This document shows, one piece after another, positions 1-5,791 of a DNA stretch of 8,319 nucleotides. The position numbers and the translations under genes were made by a program. Position 1 is the first letter of the stretch. The number at the start of each line of letters is the position of its first letter. The notes beneath the pieces are model-generated. The model did no database searches and had not been told where the DNA came from. It worked only from the letters and a program-made list of their open reading frames with translations. This DNA comes from Leclercia sp. UBA7405 (GTDB taxonomy: Bacteria > Pseudomonadota > Gammaproteobacteria > Enterobacterales > Enterobacteriaceae): the NCBI GenBank assembly GCA_002469605.1, contig DKMV01000306.1, positions 282 through 8,600 on the forward strand. The letters run 5' to 3'.

Positions 1-309
1 CTCTCCGGCGGCAACCAGCAGAAGGTCGCCATCGGCAAATGGCTGCGCAACGACGCCAGCGTACTGATTTTTGACGAGCCCACCAAAGGGGTGGACGTTA
101 AGGCCAAAACCGACCTGTTCCAGCTGATTGACGGCCTGGCGCGGGAGGGGAAAGGGGTGATTTACGCCTCGGGCGAGTTTGCCGAGCTGGTGGGATTGTG
201 TGACCGCATCTGCGTGCTGTGGGACGGGCGCATCGTGGCGGAGTTAGCCGGGGCAGAGGCCCGGGAAGAGACATTACTATTTTATTCAACCGGAGGAACG
301 CCGACGTGA
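1..309 (+). CDS. Sugar ABC importer ATP-binding protein (RbsA/MglA/XylG class), C-terminal fragment
   Basis: This is the last 102 codons of an ATPase that powers solute import at the inner membrane; the 5' part lies off the left edge. The frame is open from base 1 and ends at TGA 307-309. It begins exactly at an ABC signature, LSGGNQQKV, followed about 20 residues later by a Walker B segment, VLIFDEPTKGVDV. The switch region follows, but the usual switch-loop histidine is not obvious (the stretch reads VIYASGEFAEL). The NQQK form of the signature and the short tail are typical of the second nucleotide-binding domain of the roughly 500-residue double-domain ATPases of the ribose/galactose/xylose family. 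The stop overlaps the permease GTG by 4 nt (GTGA), so the two are translationally coupled. The family is clear, but the substrate cannot be read from this fragment. Confidence 0.93.
   Translation, partial: LSGGNQQKVAIGKWLRNDASVLIFDEPTKGVDVKAKTDLFQLIDGLAREGKGVIYASGEFAELVGLCDRICVLWDGRIVAELAGAEAREETLLFYSTGGTPT
292..308 (+). promoter_or_regulatory. Ribosome binding site and GTG start of the permease, inside the ATPase 3' end
   Basis: GGAGGA at 292-297, then 8 nt, then GTG at 306-308. The site lies within the last codons of the ATPase gene, whose TGA (307-309) overlaps the GTG. This decides the permease start and indicates coupled, roughly stoichiometric translation of the two subunits. Confidence 0.8.
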
Positions 310-1301
310 GCAAGGTCCTTTCAGTCAGTGCGGCGGCCTCTGGCCGCCAGCAGCTTTTCGATTTTCTCTATAAGTGGGGCATGCTGCTAACCGTAGTGGC
401 GCTGATCGCCATCTTTGGCATCGCCTCGGATAATTTCCTCGATCCGTTCAACATCATCAATATCCTGCGCTCGATTGCCATCGTCACGGTGATCGCCATC
501 GGCGTCTCTATCTCCCTGACCGTGGGCGGGTTCGATCTCTCGGTGGGCTCGACCGCCTCGCTAGCCAACGCGCTGGTGATTTCGCTCTTTGTCTGGCACG
601 GCTTTGGCACCACCGAGTCCATTCTGATCACCCTGGCGCTCTGCACCCTGGTAGGGCTGTTTAACGCCTTTTTGATCGTTATCCTGCGCATCCCGGACAT
701 GCTCGCGACCCTTGCCAGCCTGTTTGTGATCCAGGGGGTGGCCATGACCTACAGCTACGGCGGCTCTATTACCGAAAACATGGTGCTGCCGAGCGGCGAA
801 ATGGCGGAGGGGACCATTCCCGCTGCCTTTGGCGCGCTGGGGCAGGTGCCGACCATTGTGATTATTATGCTGGCGGTGACGGTAGTGGCGCAGCTGGCGC
901 TCTCCCTTACCACCCACGGCCGCCGGATGTACGCCATTGGCGGCAACCCGGAAGCGGCGCGTTTGTCGGGCATTCGCACCACCCGCTACAAGGTGGCGGC
1001 CTACGTCATCGCCTCGTTACTGGCGGGGCTCGGCGGCATCCTGCTCGCCTCGCGCATTGGTTCCTCGCAGGTAAACGCGGGCGGCGGCTACCTGATGGAT
1101 GCGGTGGCCGCGGCCTGGATCGGCTTTTCGCTGGCGGGCTCCGGCAAGCCGAACGCGCTGGGCACCCTGGTGGGGGCGGTGATCCTCGGCGTGCTCTCCA
1201 ACGGGCTGGTGATGCTCTCGGTGCCCTATTACGCCATGGACATTATAAAAGGGCTGGTGCTGGCCGCCGCGCTGGCGATCACCTACATACAAAAACGTTA
1301 A
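306..1301 (+). CDS. Sugar ABC importer permease (RbsC-like, BPD_transp_2 family)
   Basis: This 331-residue inner-membrane protein forms the transport channel of a ribose-type importer, probably as a homodimer. Most of it is hydrophobic, with about 8-10 membrane segments starting near residues 26-40. Two family landmarks are visible: GGFDLSVGS at residues 74-82, and MYAIGGNPEAARLSGI at 208-223, the cytoplasmic loop that contacts the ATPase. The length fits RbsC/XylH relatives (about 320-390 aa). The frame is open upstream to 219, but I chose GTG at 306. It has a strong ribosome site, GGAGGA at 292-297, 8 nt upstream. It gives a short polar N-terminus (SKVLSVSAAASGRQQ) before the first membrane helix and overlaps the ATPase stop. 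The binding-protein gene follows after 19 bp. Substrate unknown. Confidence 0.93.
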   Translation: MSKVLSVSAAASGRQQLFDFLYKWGMLLTVVALIAIFGIASDNFLDPFNIINILRSIAIVTVIAIGVSISLTVGGFDLSVGSTASLANALVISLFVWHGFGTTESILITLALCTLVGLFNAFLIVILRIPDMLATLASLFVIQGVAMTYSYGGSITENMVLPSGEMAEGTIPAAFGALGQVPTIVIIMLAVTVVAQLALSLTTHGRRMYAIGGNPEAARLSGIRTTRYKVAAYVIASLLAGLGGILLASRIGSSQVNAGGGYLMDAVAAAWIGFSLAGSGKPNALGTLVGAVILGVLSNGLVMLSVPYYAMDIIKGLVLAAALAITYIQKR

Positions 1302-1320
1302 CAACACAACGGGATAAAAA

Positions 1321-2385
1321 ATGAAAAAGATTGCACTCTCTTTGGTGGCGCTGGGGTTATTGACTGCATTACCGGGCTATGCGGCGACACCTGCGCCGGT
1401 ACCGGCGGCGATTGCTGACCATGACGGGCAGATCCGCATCGCGGTGATCCGCAATCTCGGCTCCGACGATAACACCACCCAGTTTGTGGCTGGCGCCATT
1501 CAGGAAGGGAAAAAACTCGGCTTTAAGGTGAGCACCTTTTTAAGCAACGGCGACGACGCCAAATTCCAGGACTTCGTTAATCAGGCCATCAGCCAGAAAT
1601 ATGACGGAATTATCCTCTCCCAAGGGCGCGATCCGTACTCTACCGCGCTGGTGAAGAAGGCGGTGGACGCAGGCATTAAGGTCTCCGTCTTTGATACCGC
1701 GGTAAACGGCGACATCCCGGGCGTGACCGTCACCCAGCAGGACGACGCCTCCCTGACCAACCTCTCCTTCGGCCAGCTGGCGAAAGATTTCAACGGCAAG
1801 GCCAATATCATCAAGCTGTGGGTTGCCGGCTTCCCACCGATGGAGCGTCGCCAGGCGGCCTACAAAGCGCTGCAAAAACAGTATCCGGGCATTAAAGAGC
1901 TGGAGTCTATCGGTGCGGTTTCGTCCGACGTGCAGGGCGACACGGCAAACAAGGTGGGGGCGGTGTTGGCGAAATACCCGAAAGGCCAGATCGATGCCAT
2001 CTGGGGCACCTGGGACGCCTTCAGCCAGGGCGCCTATAAAGCCCTGAAAGAGAACGGCCGCACCGAGATCAAACTCTACAGCATCGACATTTCTAACCAG
2101 GATCTGCAATTGATGCGTGAATCCGGTAGTCCGTGGAAAGTGAGCGTGGCGGTGGATCCGAAGCTGATTGGCGCCACCAACGTGCGCCTGATTGCCAATA
2201 AGATCGCCGGTGAAACCACCCCGGCTACCTACGATTTTAAAGCGGCGGCCATCCCGCAGGCGCTGCTGACCGCGCAGCCGGGGGCAGTGAACGTGGCGTC
2301 GCTGAGTAAAATTATTCCCGGCTGGGGCCAGACCGAAGACTTTATCGCCCCCTGGTTCGCCACCCTTGAAGCTAAACATAAATGA
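1321..2385 (+). CDS. Periplasmic sugar-type ABC substrate-binding protein (Peripla_BP_4/RbsB-like)
   Basis: This 354-residue secreted protein captures the solute in the periplasm and delivers it to the permease. It starts with a classical Sec signal peptide (MKKIALSLVALGLLTALPGYA) with probable cleavage after A21. There is no lipobox cysteine, so it should be soluble. The mature part has the two-lobe cluster-B layout: strand IRIAVIRNLG (38-47), then FVAGAIQEGKKLGFKV, the DGIILSQGRDP segment (95-104), GIKVSVFDTAV (118-127), and a second lobe with IDAIWGTWDAFSQGAYKAL (224-242) and IKLYSIDIS (250-258). The start has only a weak ribosome site (GGGAT, 5 nt away). It lies 19 bp after the permease stop, and its TGA overlaps the ATG of the propeller gene. 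Tryptophans in the second lobe (W167, W228, W231) could stack on a sugar ring, which is inference. The ligand is not identifiable by eye. Confidence 0.92.
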   Translation: MKKIALSLVALGLLTALPGYAATPAPVPAAIADHDGQIRIAVIRNLGSDDNTTQFVAGAIQEGKKLGFKVSTFLSNGDDAKFQDFVNQAISQKYDGIILSQGRDPYSTALVKKAVDAGIKVSVFDTAVNGDIPGVTVTQQDDASLTNLSFGQLAKDFNGKANIIKLWVAGFPPMERRQAAYKALQKQYPGIKELESIGAVSSDVQGDTANKVGAVLAKYPKGQIDAIWGTWDAFSQGAYKALKENGRTEIKLYSIDISNQDLQLMRESGSPWKVSVAVDPKLIGATNVRLIANKIAGETTPATYDFKAAAIPQALLTAQPGAVNVASLSKIIPGWGQTEDFIAPWFATLEAKHK

Positions 2386-3623
2386 GCCTGCTGCCCACGC
2401 CTGAATACAGCCGCAATATGCGGCTGATTGGCCATAGCGACCAGGGTGGTCGCCCGGACGGCGTACAGCTGATGGTGCACCGCGGCTTTGCTTATATCGG
2501 CCATATGGTCTCGCAGGGCTTTTCGATCGTCGACGTGCGCGATCCTAAAAATCCTAAAGCGGCAGGCTTTGTGCCCGCGCCGCCGGGCACCTGGAACGTG
2601 CATCTGCAGGCGCACGACGATCTGCTGCTGGTGATCAATGCCCGGGATCTGTTTGCCGATGCCCGTTTTGCCGACGAGAAGGTCTACTACACCCGCCAGG
2701 TGGGGGAGACCGTGCGCGACGTGCAGGACAGAGGCTGGAGCGCCGGGCTGCGGGTATTTGATATCTCAACCCCGGACAGGCCGCGCGAGATTGGTTTTCT
2801 CTCGCTTAGCGGTATTGGCATTCACCGCATCTGGTACGTGGGCGGGCGCTGGGCTTACGTCTCGGCGCTGATCGACGGCTTTACCGATTACATCTTCCTG
2901 ACTATCGATCTTGCCGATCCGCGTAAGCCCGAGGTGGCGGGGCGCTGGTGGCTGCCGGGGATGAACCAGGCCGCAGGCGAGGAGCCGACCTGGCCTGAAG
3001 GCAAGCGCTACGCGCTGCACCACGCGATTATCGCCGGGGACACCGCCTACGGCAGCTGGCGCGACGGCGGGTTAACCCTGCTGGATATTAAAGATCGCAG
3101 CCAGCCTGAGCTTATCAGCCACCGCAACTGGAGCCCGCCCTTTGGCGGCGGCACCCACACCGCGCTGCCGCTGCCGGACCGGGATCTGCTGGTGGTGCTG
3201 GACGAAGCGGTGCTGGATAACCAGCAGGACGGCGAAAAGCTGATCTGGCTGTTTGATATTCGCGAGCCGGCGAACCCGGTGAGTATCTCGACTTTCCCCC
3301 AGCCGAAAGAGCGGGATTACGTGGCGAAAGGGGCGCACTTTGGCCCGCATAATCTGCACGAGAACCGGCCGGGGAGCTTTGTCAGCTCGACGCTGATTTT
3401 TGCCACCTATCAGAATGCCGGGGTGCGTGCTTATGATATTTCGGATCCCTATCGCCCGGTTGAAACCGGCGCGCTGGTGCCCGCACCGCCGCAGAGGATG
3501 ATGGATACGCGGCCCGGCCGACCGCAGGTGATCCAGTCGTGTGATGTGTTTGTGGATGCGCAGGGGGTGATTTTTAGTACGGATTATAATGGGGGATTGT
3601 CGGTGATTGAGTATTTGGGGTAG
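2382..3623 (+). CDS. LVIVD-repeat beta-propeller protein, possible metal-dependent enzyme
   Basis: This 413-residue protein has no signal peptide or membrane segment, so it is probably cytoplasmic. It is built from repeats ending in a D-I-x-x-P-x-x-P type motif: VDVRDPKNPKA (50-60), FDISTPDRPRE (126-136), IDLADPRKPEV (175-185), LDIKDRSQPEL (234-244), FDIREPANPVS (291-301) and YDISDPYRPVE (351-361). A closing segment, VIFSTDYNGGLSVIEY, makes about seven blades. This is the LVIVD (COG5276-like) pattern. Blades 2-6 begin with histidine motifs: NVHLQAH (72-78), GIHRI (146-150), LHHAI (212-216), GGTHTAL (256-262) and FGPHNLHE (320-327). Axial histidines of this kind bind metal in other propeller enzymes, such as carotenoid oxygenases; extension to this protein is inference. 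The ATG overlaps the binding-protein stop (ATGA), so it is made together with the importer. It may modify the imported solute or bind it. Function unknown. Confidence 0.8.
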   Translation: MSLLPTPEYSRNMRLIGHSDQGGRPDGVQLMVHRGFAYIGHMVSQGFSIVDVRDPKNPKAAGFVPAPPGTWNVHLQAHDDLLLVINARDLFADARFADEKVYYTRQVGETVRDVQDRGWSAGLRVFDISTPDRPREIGFLSLSGIGIHRIWYVGGRWAYVSALIDGFTDYIFLTIDLADPRKPEVAGRWWLPGMNQAAGEEPTWPEGKRYALHHAIIAGDTAYGSWRDGGLTLLDIKDRSQPELISHRNWSPPFGGGTHTALPLPDRDLLVVLDEAVLDNQQDGEKLIWLFDIREPANPVSISTFPQPKERDYVAKGAHFGPHNLHENRPGSFVSSTLIFATYQNAGVRAYDISDPYRPVETGALVPAPPQRMMDTRPGRPQVIQSCDVFVDAQGVIFSTDYNGGLSVIEYLG

Positions 3624-3659
3624 GCAAGGTAGAGGCAAAATGACAACGGAGGTAAAAGC

Positions 3660-3684
3660 AAAAAGCAACGCCAGTTGCTTTTTT
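3660..3684 (+). terminator. Intrinsic terminator of the ABC/propeller operon, copy 1
   Basis: The inverted repeat AAAAAGCAAC (3660-3669) and GTTGCTTTTT (3674-3683) forms a 10-bp stem with a GCCA loop and a run of six T (3679-3684). It lies 36 bp after the propeller stop. A-rich and T-rich arms make it potentially bidirectional. The stem has few GC pairs, so its strength is uncertain. Confidence 0.75.
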
Positions 3685-3694
3685 AGTGTTTGCT

Positions 3695-3728
3695 CCCTCT
3701 CCCCGTGGGAGAGGGTTGGGGTGAGGGC
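3695..3728. repeat. REP-like intergenic palindrome, copy 1
   Basis: CCCTCTCCC (3695-3703), a 3-nt loop CGT, and GGGAGAGGG (3707-3715) form a perfect 9-bp GC-rich stem, followed by TTGGGGTGAGGGC. Palindromes of this form, whose reverse strand reads GCCCTCACCCC then CCCTCTCCC, are common between genes in enterobacteria and other proteobacteria. It can form a stable RNA hairpin and may protect the upstream mRNA 3' end. Confidence 0.8.
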
Positions 3729-3751
3729 ACCAGACCGCACAAGGTAAAAGC

Positions 3752-3776
3752 AAAAAGCAACGCCAGTTGCTTTTTT
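3752..3776 (+). terminator. Intrinsic terminator, copy 2 of the duplication
   Basis: This is identical to the first terminator and lies 92 bp downstream: stem arms 3752-3761 and 3766-3775, loop GCCA, T run 3771-3776. Two terminators in series should insulate entD from the upstream operon. Confidence 0.72.
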
Positions 3777-3786
3777 AGTGTTTGCT

Positions 3787-3820
3787 CCCTCTCCCCATGG
3801 GAGAGGGCCGGGGTGAGGGC
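3787..3820. repeat. REP-like intergenic palindrome, copy 2
   Basis: CCCTCTCCC (3787-3795), loop CAT, GGGAGAGGG (3799-3807), followed by CCGGGGTGAGGGC. It differs from copy 1 in one loop base and in the CC/TT pair after the stem. Confidence 0.8.
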
Positions 3821-3832
3821 ACCAGACCGCAC

Positions 3833-3925
3833 CGCACTCCCCACCGCTCACCGCTCACCGCTTTCAGAACCTGCCTCCGTACGCTAAAGTCGTTGCTTTA
3901 GGATACAGGCGAGCCTTGCCGGACT
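3833..3925 (+). other. Leader of entD, with short tandem repeat and small hairpin
   Basis: The stretch contains a short tandem of CACCGCT-like units (about 3842-3862) and an inverted repeat CTAAAG (3884-3889) / CTTTAG (3896-3901) with a 6-nt loop. I see no convincing sigma70 promoter and no Fur-box-like GATAAT repeat. The best ribosome-site candidate is a weak AGGCGAG at 3907-3913, 12 nt before the ATG. Confidence 0.4.
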
Positions 3926-4576
3926 ATGCAAACCACCCACACCACCTTTTCTCTTGCCGGAATAACCGTCCACCAGATCGCCTTCGATCCCGCTACCTAT
4001 ACCGACGCCGATCTGCTGTGGCTGCCGCATCACCCGCGGTTCGCCAGCGCCGGGCGCAAGCGTAAAACTGACCACCTCGCCGGGCGTATCGCCGCCTTCT
4101 CGGCCCTGAAAGCGTCGGGAACCACCGCCGTGCCGGGCATCGGAAACAGCGGCGAACCGCTGTGGCCTGCAGGCATCAGCGGCAGCATTACCCACAGCGG
4201 CACCCTGGCCCTTGCCGTGGCGGGCGTATATTCCCTTATCGGTATCGATTACGAAGCGATCCTCGACGAAAATGAGGCCATTGAGATCAAAAGCGGCATT
4301 GTTGATGCGACAGAAGAAGCCGTTCTGGCTAAGAGCGGCCTGCCCTTCGCCCTCGCCCTGACGCTCGCCTTCAGCGCCAAAGAGAGCCTGTTCAAAGCCC
4401 TCTTTCCCGCCGTGCAGGACTATATGGGATTTGAGTCCGCCCGCGTGACGCAGATAGACCAGCAGCGTCTGCGGCTCAGGCTGACGGGTGCGGCCGGATC
4501 CTTTAACGCCCATGAAGAAATAGCGGTGCAGTGGAAGCGGCATGCACAGGGGGTGTGTACCCTGGTGGTACGCTAA
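3926..4576 (+). CDS. entD: 4'-phosphopantetheinyl transferase, EntD family (enterobactin synthase component D)
   Basis: This 216-residue cytoplasmic enzyme moves the phosphopantetheine arm of coenzyme A onto a serine of carrier domains. In E. coli the EntD targets are EntB and EntF of enterobactin synthesis. Landmarks are RKRKTDHLAGRIAA (44-57), close to the E. coli stretch; SGSITHS (85-91); the Mg-binding GIDYE (106-110; D108 and E110); and FSAKESLFKA (149-158; E153 and K152). All key residues are present, so it looks active. Length is close to E. coli EntD (about 209 aa). The start MQTTHT aligns with the MKTTHTS part of the E. coli N-terminus, although the ribosome site is weak. In E. coli entD sits beside fepA and fes; here no siderophore gene is within reach and no Fur box is visible. 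It could be the moved main copy, a paralogue, or a transferase for another carrier protein. Confidence 0.88.
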   Translation: MQTTHTTFSLAGITVHQIAFDPATYTDADLLWLPHHPRFASAGRKRKTDHLAGRIAAFSALKASGTTAVPGIGNSGEPLWPAGISGSITHSGTLALAVAGVYSLIGIDYEAILDENEAIEIKSGIVDATEEAVLAKSGLPFALALTLAFSAKESLFKALFPAVQDYMGFESARVTQIDQQRLRLRLTGAAGSFNAHEEIAVQWKRHAQGVCTLVVR

Positions 4577-4782
4577 CAGCCCGAGCTTATCTGTCTCTAT
4601 TTCATCTTTATTCCGGTCATGAAAAAGGCTCATGTCGGCGTGAAATTAACTCGCTTTCGCTCGCGCGTTGTCTCTGGCATAACATCAATAACATTAACCA
4701 ATTGATAACATGAAGACGGCCGAATAAGCACTCCAGCACAGGCGTTTAGTTTTCATATCAGAGACCAGGGCGCCGGATCACC
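4577..4782 (+). promoter_or_regulatory. Spacer upstream of mesX with probable mesXD promoter region
   Basis: This 206-bp stretch is richer in AT than its flanks and holds no convincing gene. It contains a 5-bp dyad CATGA (4618-4622) / TCATG (4630-4634) within TGAAAAAGGCTCA. That sequence matches the MetR-type pattern TGAA-N5-TTCA except for one base. An extended -10-like TGGCATAAC lies at 4675-4683 without a good -35, as expected of an activator-dependent promoter. These assignments are tentative. No terminator follows entD, so read-through from entD into mesX is possible. Confidence 0.35.
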
Positions 4783-5766
4783 ATGAGCAAAAACTTCACC
4801 TTTGCGATTAAAAGCAGCCGTTTTGACGAGAATTATAATCCCTCGGAAAATACCCGTATCACCACTAACTTTGCTAATTTAGCCAGAGGAAAGAACCGCC
4901 AGGAGAACCTGCGTAACACCCTGGTGATGATGAATAATCGTTTTAATTCCCTGGCGCGCTGGGATAACCCTAAAGGCGATCGCTACAATGTTGAGCTTGA
5001 CATTATTTCGGTCGAAATGAATATCGGCTCCGGGGATAATGCTAAAAGTTTCCCGGCGATTGAAATATTAAAGACCACCATTATCGATACTCAAACCCAC
5101 GAACGTATCGAAGGCATCGTGGGGAATAATTTCTCCTCCTATGTGCGGGACTATGACTTCAGCATTTATCTGCCCGATCACAACAGGCAACAGGCGCAGT
5201 TCACCATTCCGGACAACTTTGGCGATCTGCACGGCACTATCTTTAAGCATTTCGTTAAATCGTTGGAATACAAAGCAAAATTCAGCAAAACGCCGGTTAT
5301 CTGCCTGAGCGTCTCGAATAAAAACAGCTATCACCGTACCGGGAACGTGCACCCCGTACTGGGCGTCGAATACCGGCAGGAAGGCTCTTCCCTGACGGAG
5401 CTCTACTTCAAAAAAATGGGGTTAGAAGTGCGCTACTTTATGCCGGAAAACAGCGTTGCGCCGCTGGCCTTCTATTTCTGCGGCGATTTACTGCGCGATT
5501 ACACCAATCTTGAGCTGATCGGCACCATCAGCACCATGGAGACTTTCCAGAAGATCTATCGCCCGGAAATTTATAACGCTAACTCGGCGGCGGGTGAATA
5601 TTACCAGCCCGATCTTAATAACCAGGATCACTCATTAACCAAAATTGTCTATGACCGGGAAGAGCGCAGCCAGCTGGCGGTTGAGCAAGGCAAATTTACC
5701 GAAGAGCACTTTATCAAGCCCTATAAAAATATTCTTGAGCAATGGTCTGCTCAGTACGCGCTTTAA
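4783..5766 (+). CDS. mesX: MesX (DUF1852), partner protein required by methionine synthase MesD
   Basis: This 327-residue protein has no signal peptide or membrane segment, so it is cytoplasmic. I recognise DUF1852 from stretches such as SRFDENYNPSENTRITTNFA (12-31), RQENLRNTL (39-47), WDNPKGDRY (60-68), RIEGIVGNNFSSYVRDYDFS (108-127) and DNFGDLHGTIF (144-154). Published genetics on the MesD family showed that MesD activity needs this protein and oxygen. Its biochemical role is unknown; supplying the methyl group to MesD is one proposal. Conserved-looking polar residues that might hold a metal include H150, H156, H184 and H190 (inference). The ribosome site is poor (GGA at 4775-4777), but the start fits the family N-terminus. 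mesD follows after 25 bp, so the two form an operon. The product is often annotated only as hypothetical or DUF1852. Confidence 0.9.
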   Translation: MSKNFTFAIKSSRFDENYNPSENTRITTNFANLARGKNRQENLRNTLVMMNNRFNSLARWDNPKGDRYNVELDIISVEMNIGSGDNAKSFPAIEILKTTIIDTQTHERIEGIVGNNFSSYVRDYDFSIYLPDHNRQQAQFTIPDNFGDLHGTIFKHFVKSLEYKAKFSKTPVICLSVSNKNSYHRTGNVHPVLGVEYRQEGSSLTELYFKKMGLEVRYFMPENSVAPLAFYFCGDLLRDYTNLELIGTISTMETFQKIYRPEIYNANSAAGEYYQPDLNNQDHSLTKIVYDREERSQLAVEQGKFTEEHFIKPYKNILEQWSAQYAL

Positions 5767-5791
5767 TTAAAAAAATATAAGGTCACCTGCT

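Larger units (their letters stand above)
3650..3832 (+). repeat. 92-bp tandem duplication between the propeller gene and entD
   Basis: Two head-to-tail copies, 3650-3740 and 3742-3832, have a period of 92 bp. Over 91 aligned bases I count three differences: G/A at 3705 versus 3797, and TT/CC at 3716-3717 versus 3808-3809. Each copy contains one intrinsic terminator hairpin and one REP-like palindrome. The high identity points to a recent duplication, and two of the three changes lie just outside the palindrome stem. Confidence 0.95.

Noticed and set aside
219..305. Upstream ATG for the permease at 219
   Set aside because: It would add 29 residues of arginine- and glycine-rich off-frame translation inside the ATPase gene. 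GTG 306 has the strong ribosome site and the 4-nt overlap.
1540..2379. 279-codon minus-strand open frame
   Set aside because: It is a long antisense shadow of the substrate-binding protein, caused by GC-rich codon use. The plus frame has a signal peptide and a clear family match.
3072..3851. 259-codon open frame on the minus strand with PHPGPLP and LTPTLSHGERE
   Set aside because: These peptides are the usual spurious translation of the REP-like palindromes. The rest is antisense to the propeller gene.
3690..3887. 65-codon plus-strand frame across the duplicated repeat
   Set aside because: It is a translation of the same palindromes (SPWERAGVRAP type) with no ribosome site and no family resemblance.
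3833..3925. Fur box upstream of entD
   Set aside because: No GATAAT-type repeats are present in this stretch.
3884..4633. 249-codon minus-strand open frame over entD
   Set aside because: It is an antisense shadow; EntD motifs on the plus strand are intact, and this frame shows no recognisable domain.
4531..4713. 60-codon plus-strand frame at the end of entD and in the spacer
   Set aside because: It starts inside entD in another frame, has low-complexity content in the spacer, and has no ribosome site.
4706..4769. MetJ operator (AGACGTCT repeats) upstream of mesX
   Set aside because: AGACGGCC at 4714-4721 is a partial match, but no adjacent 8-bp box resembles the consensus, and MetJ needs tandem boxes.
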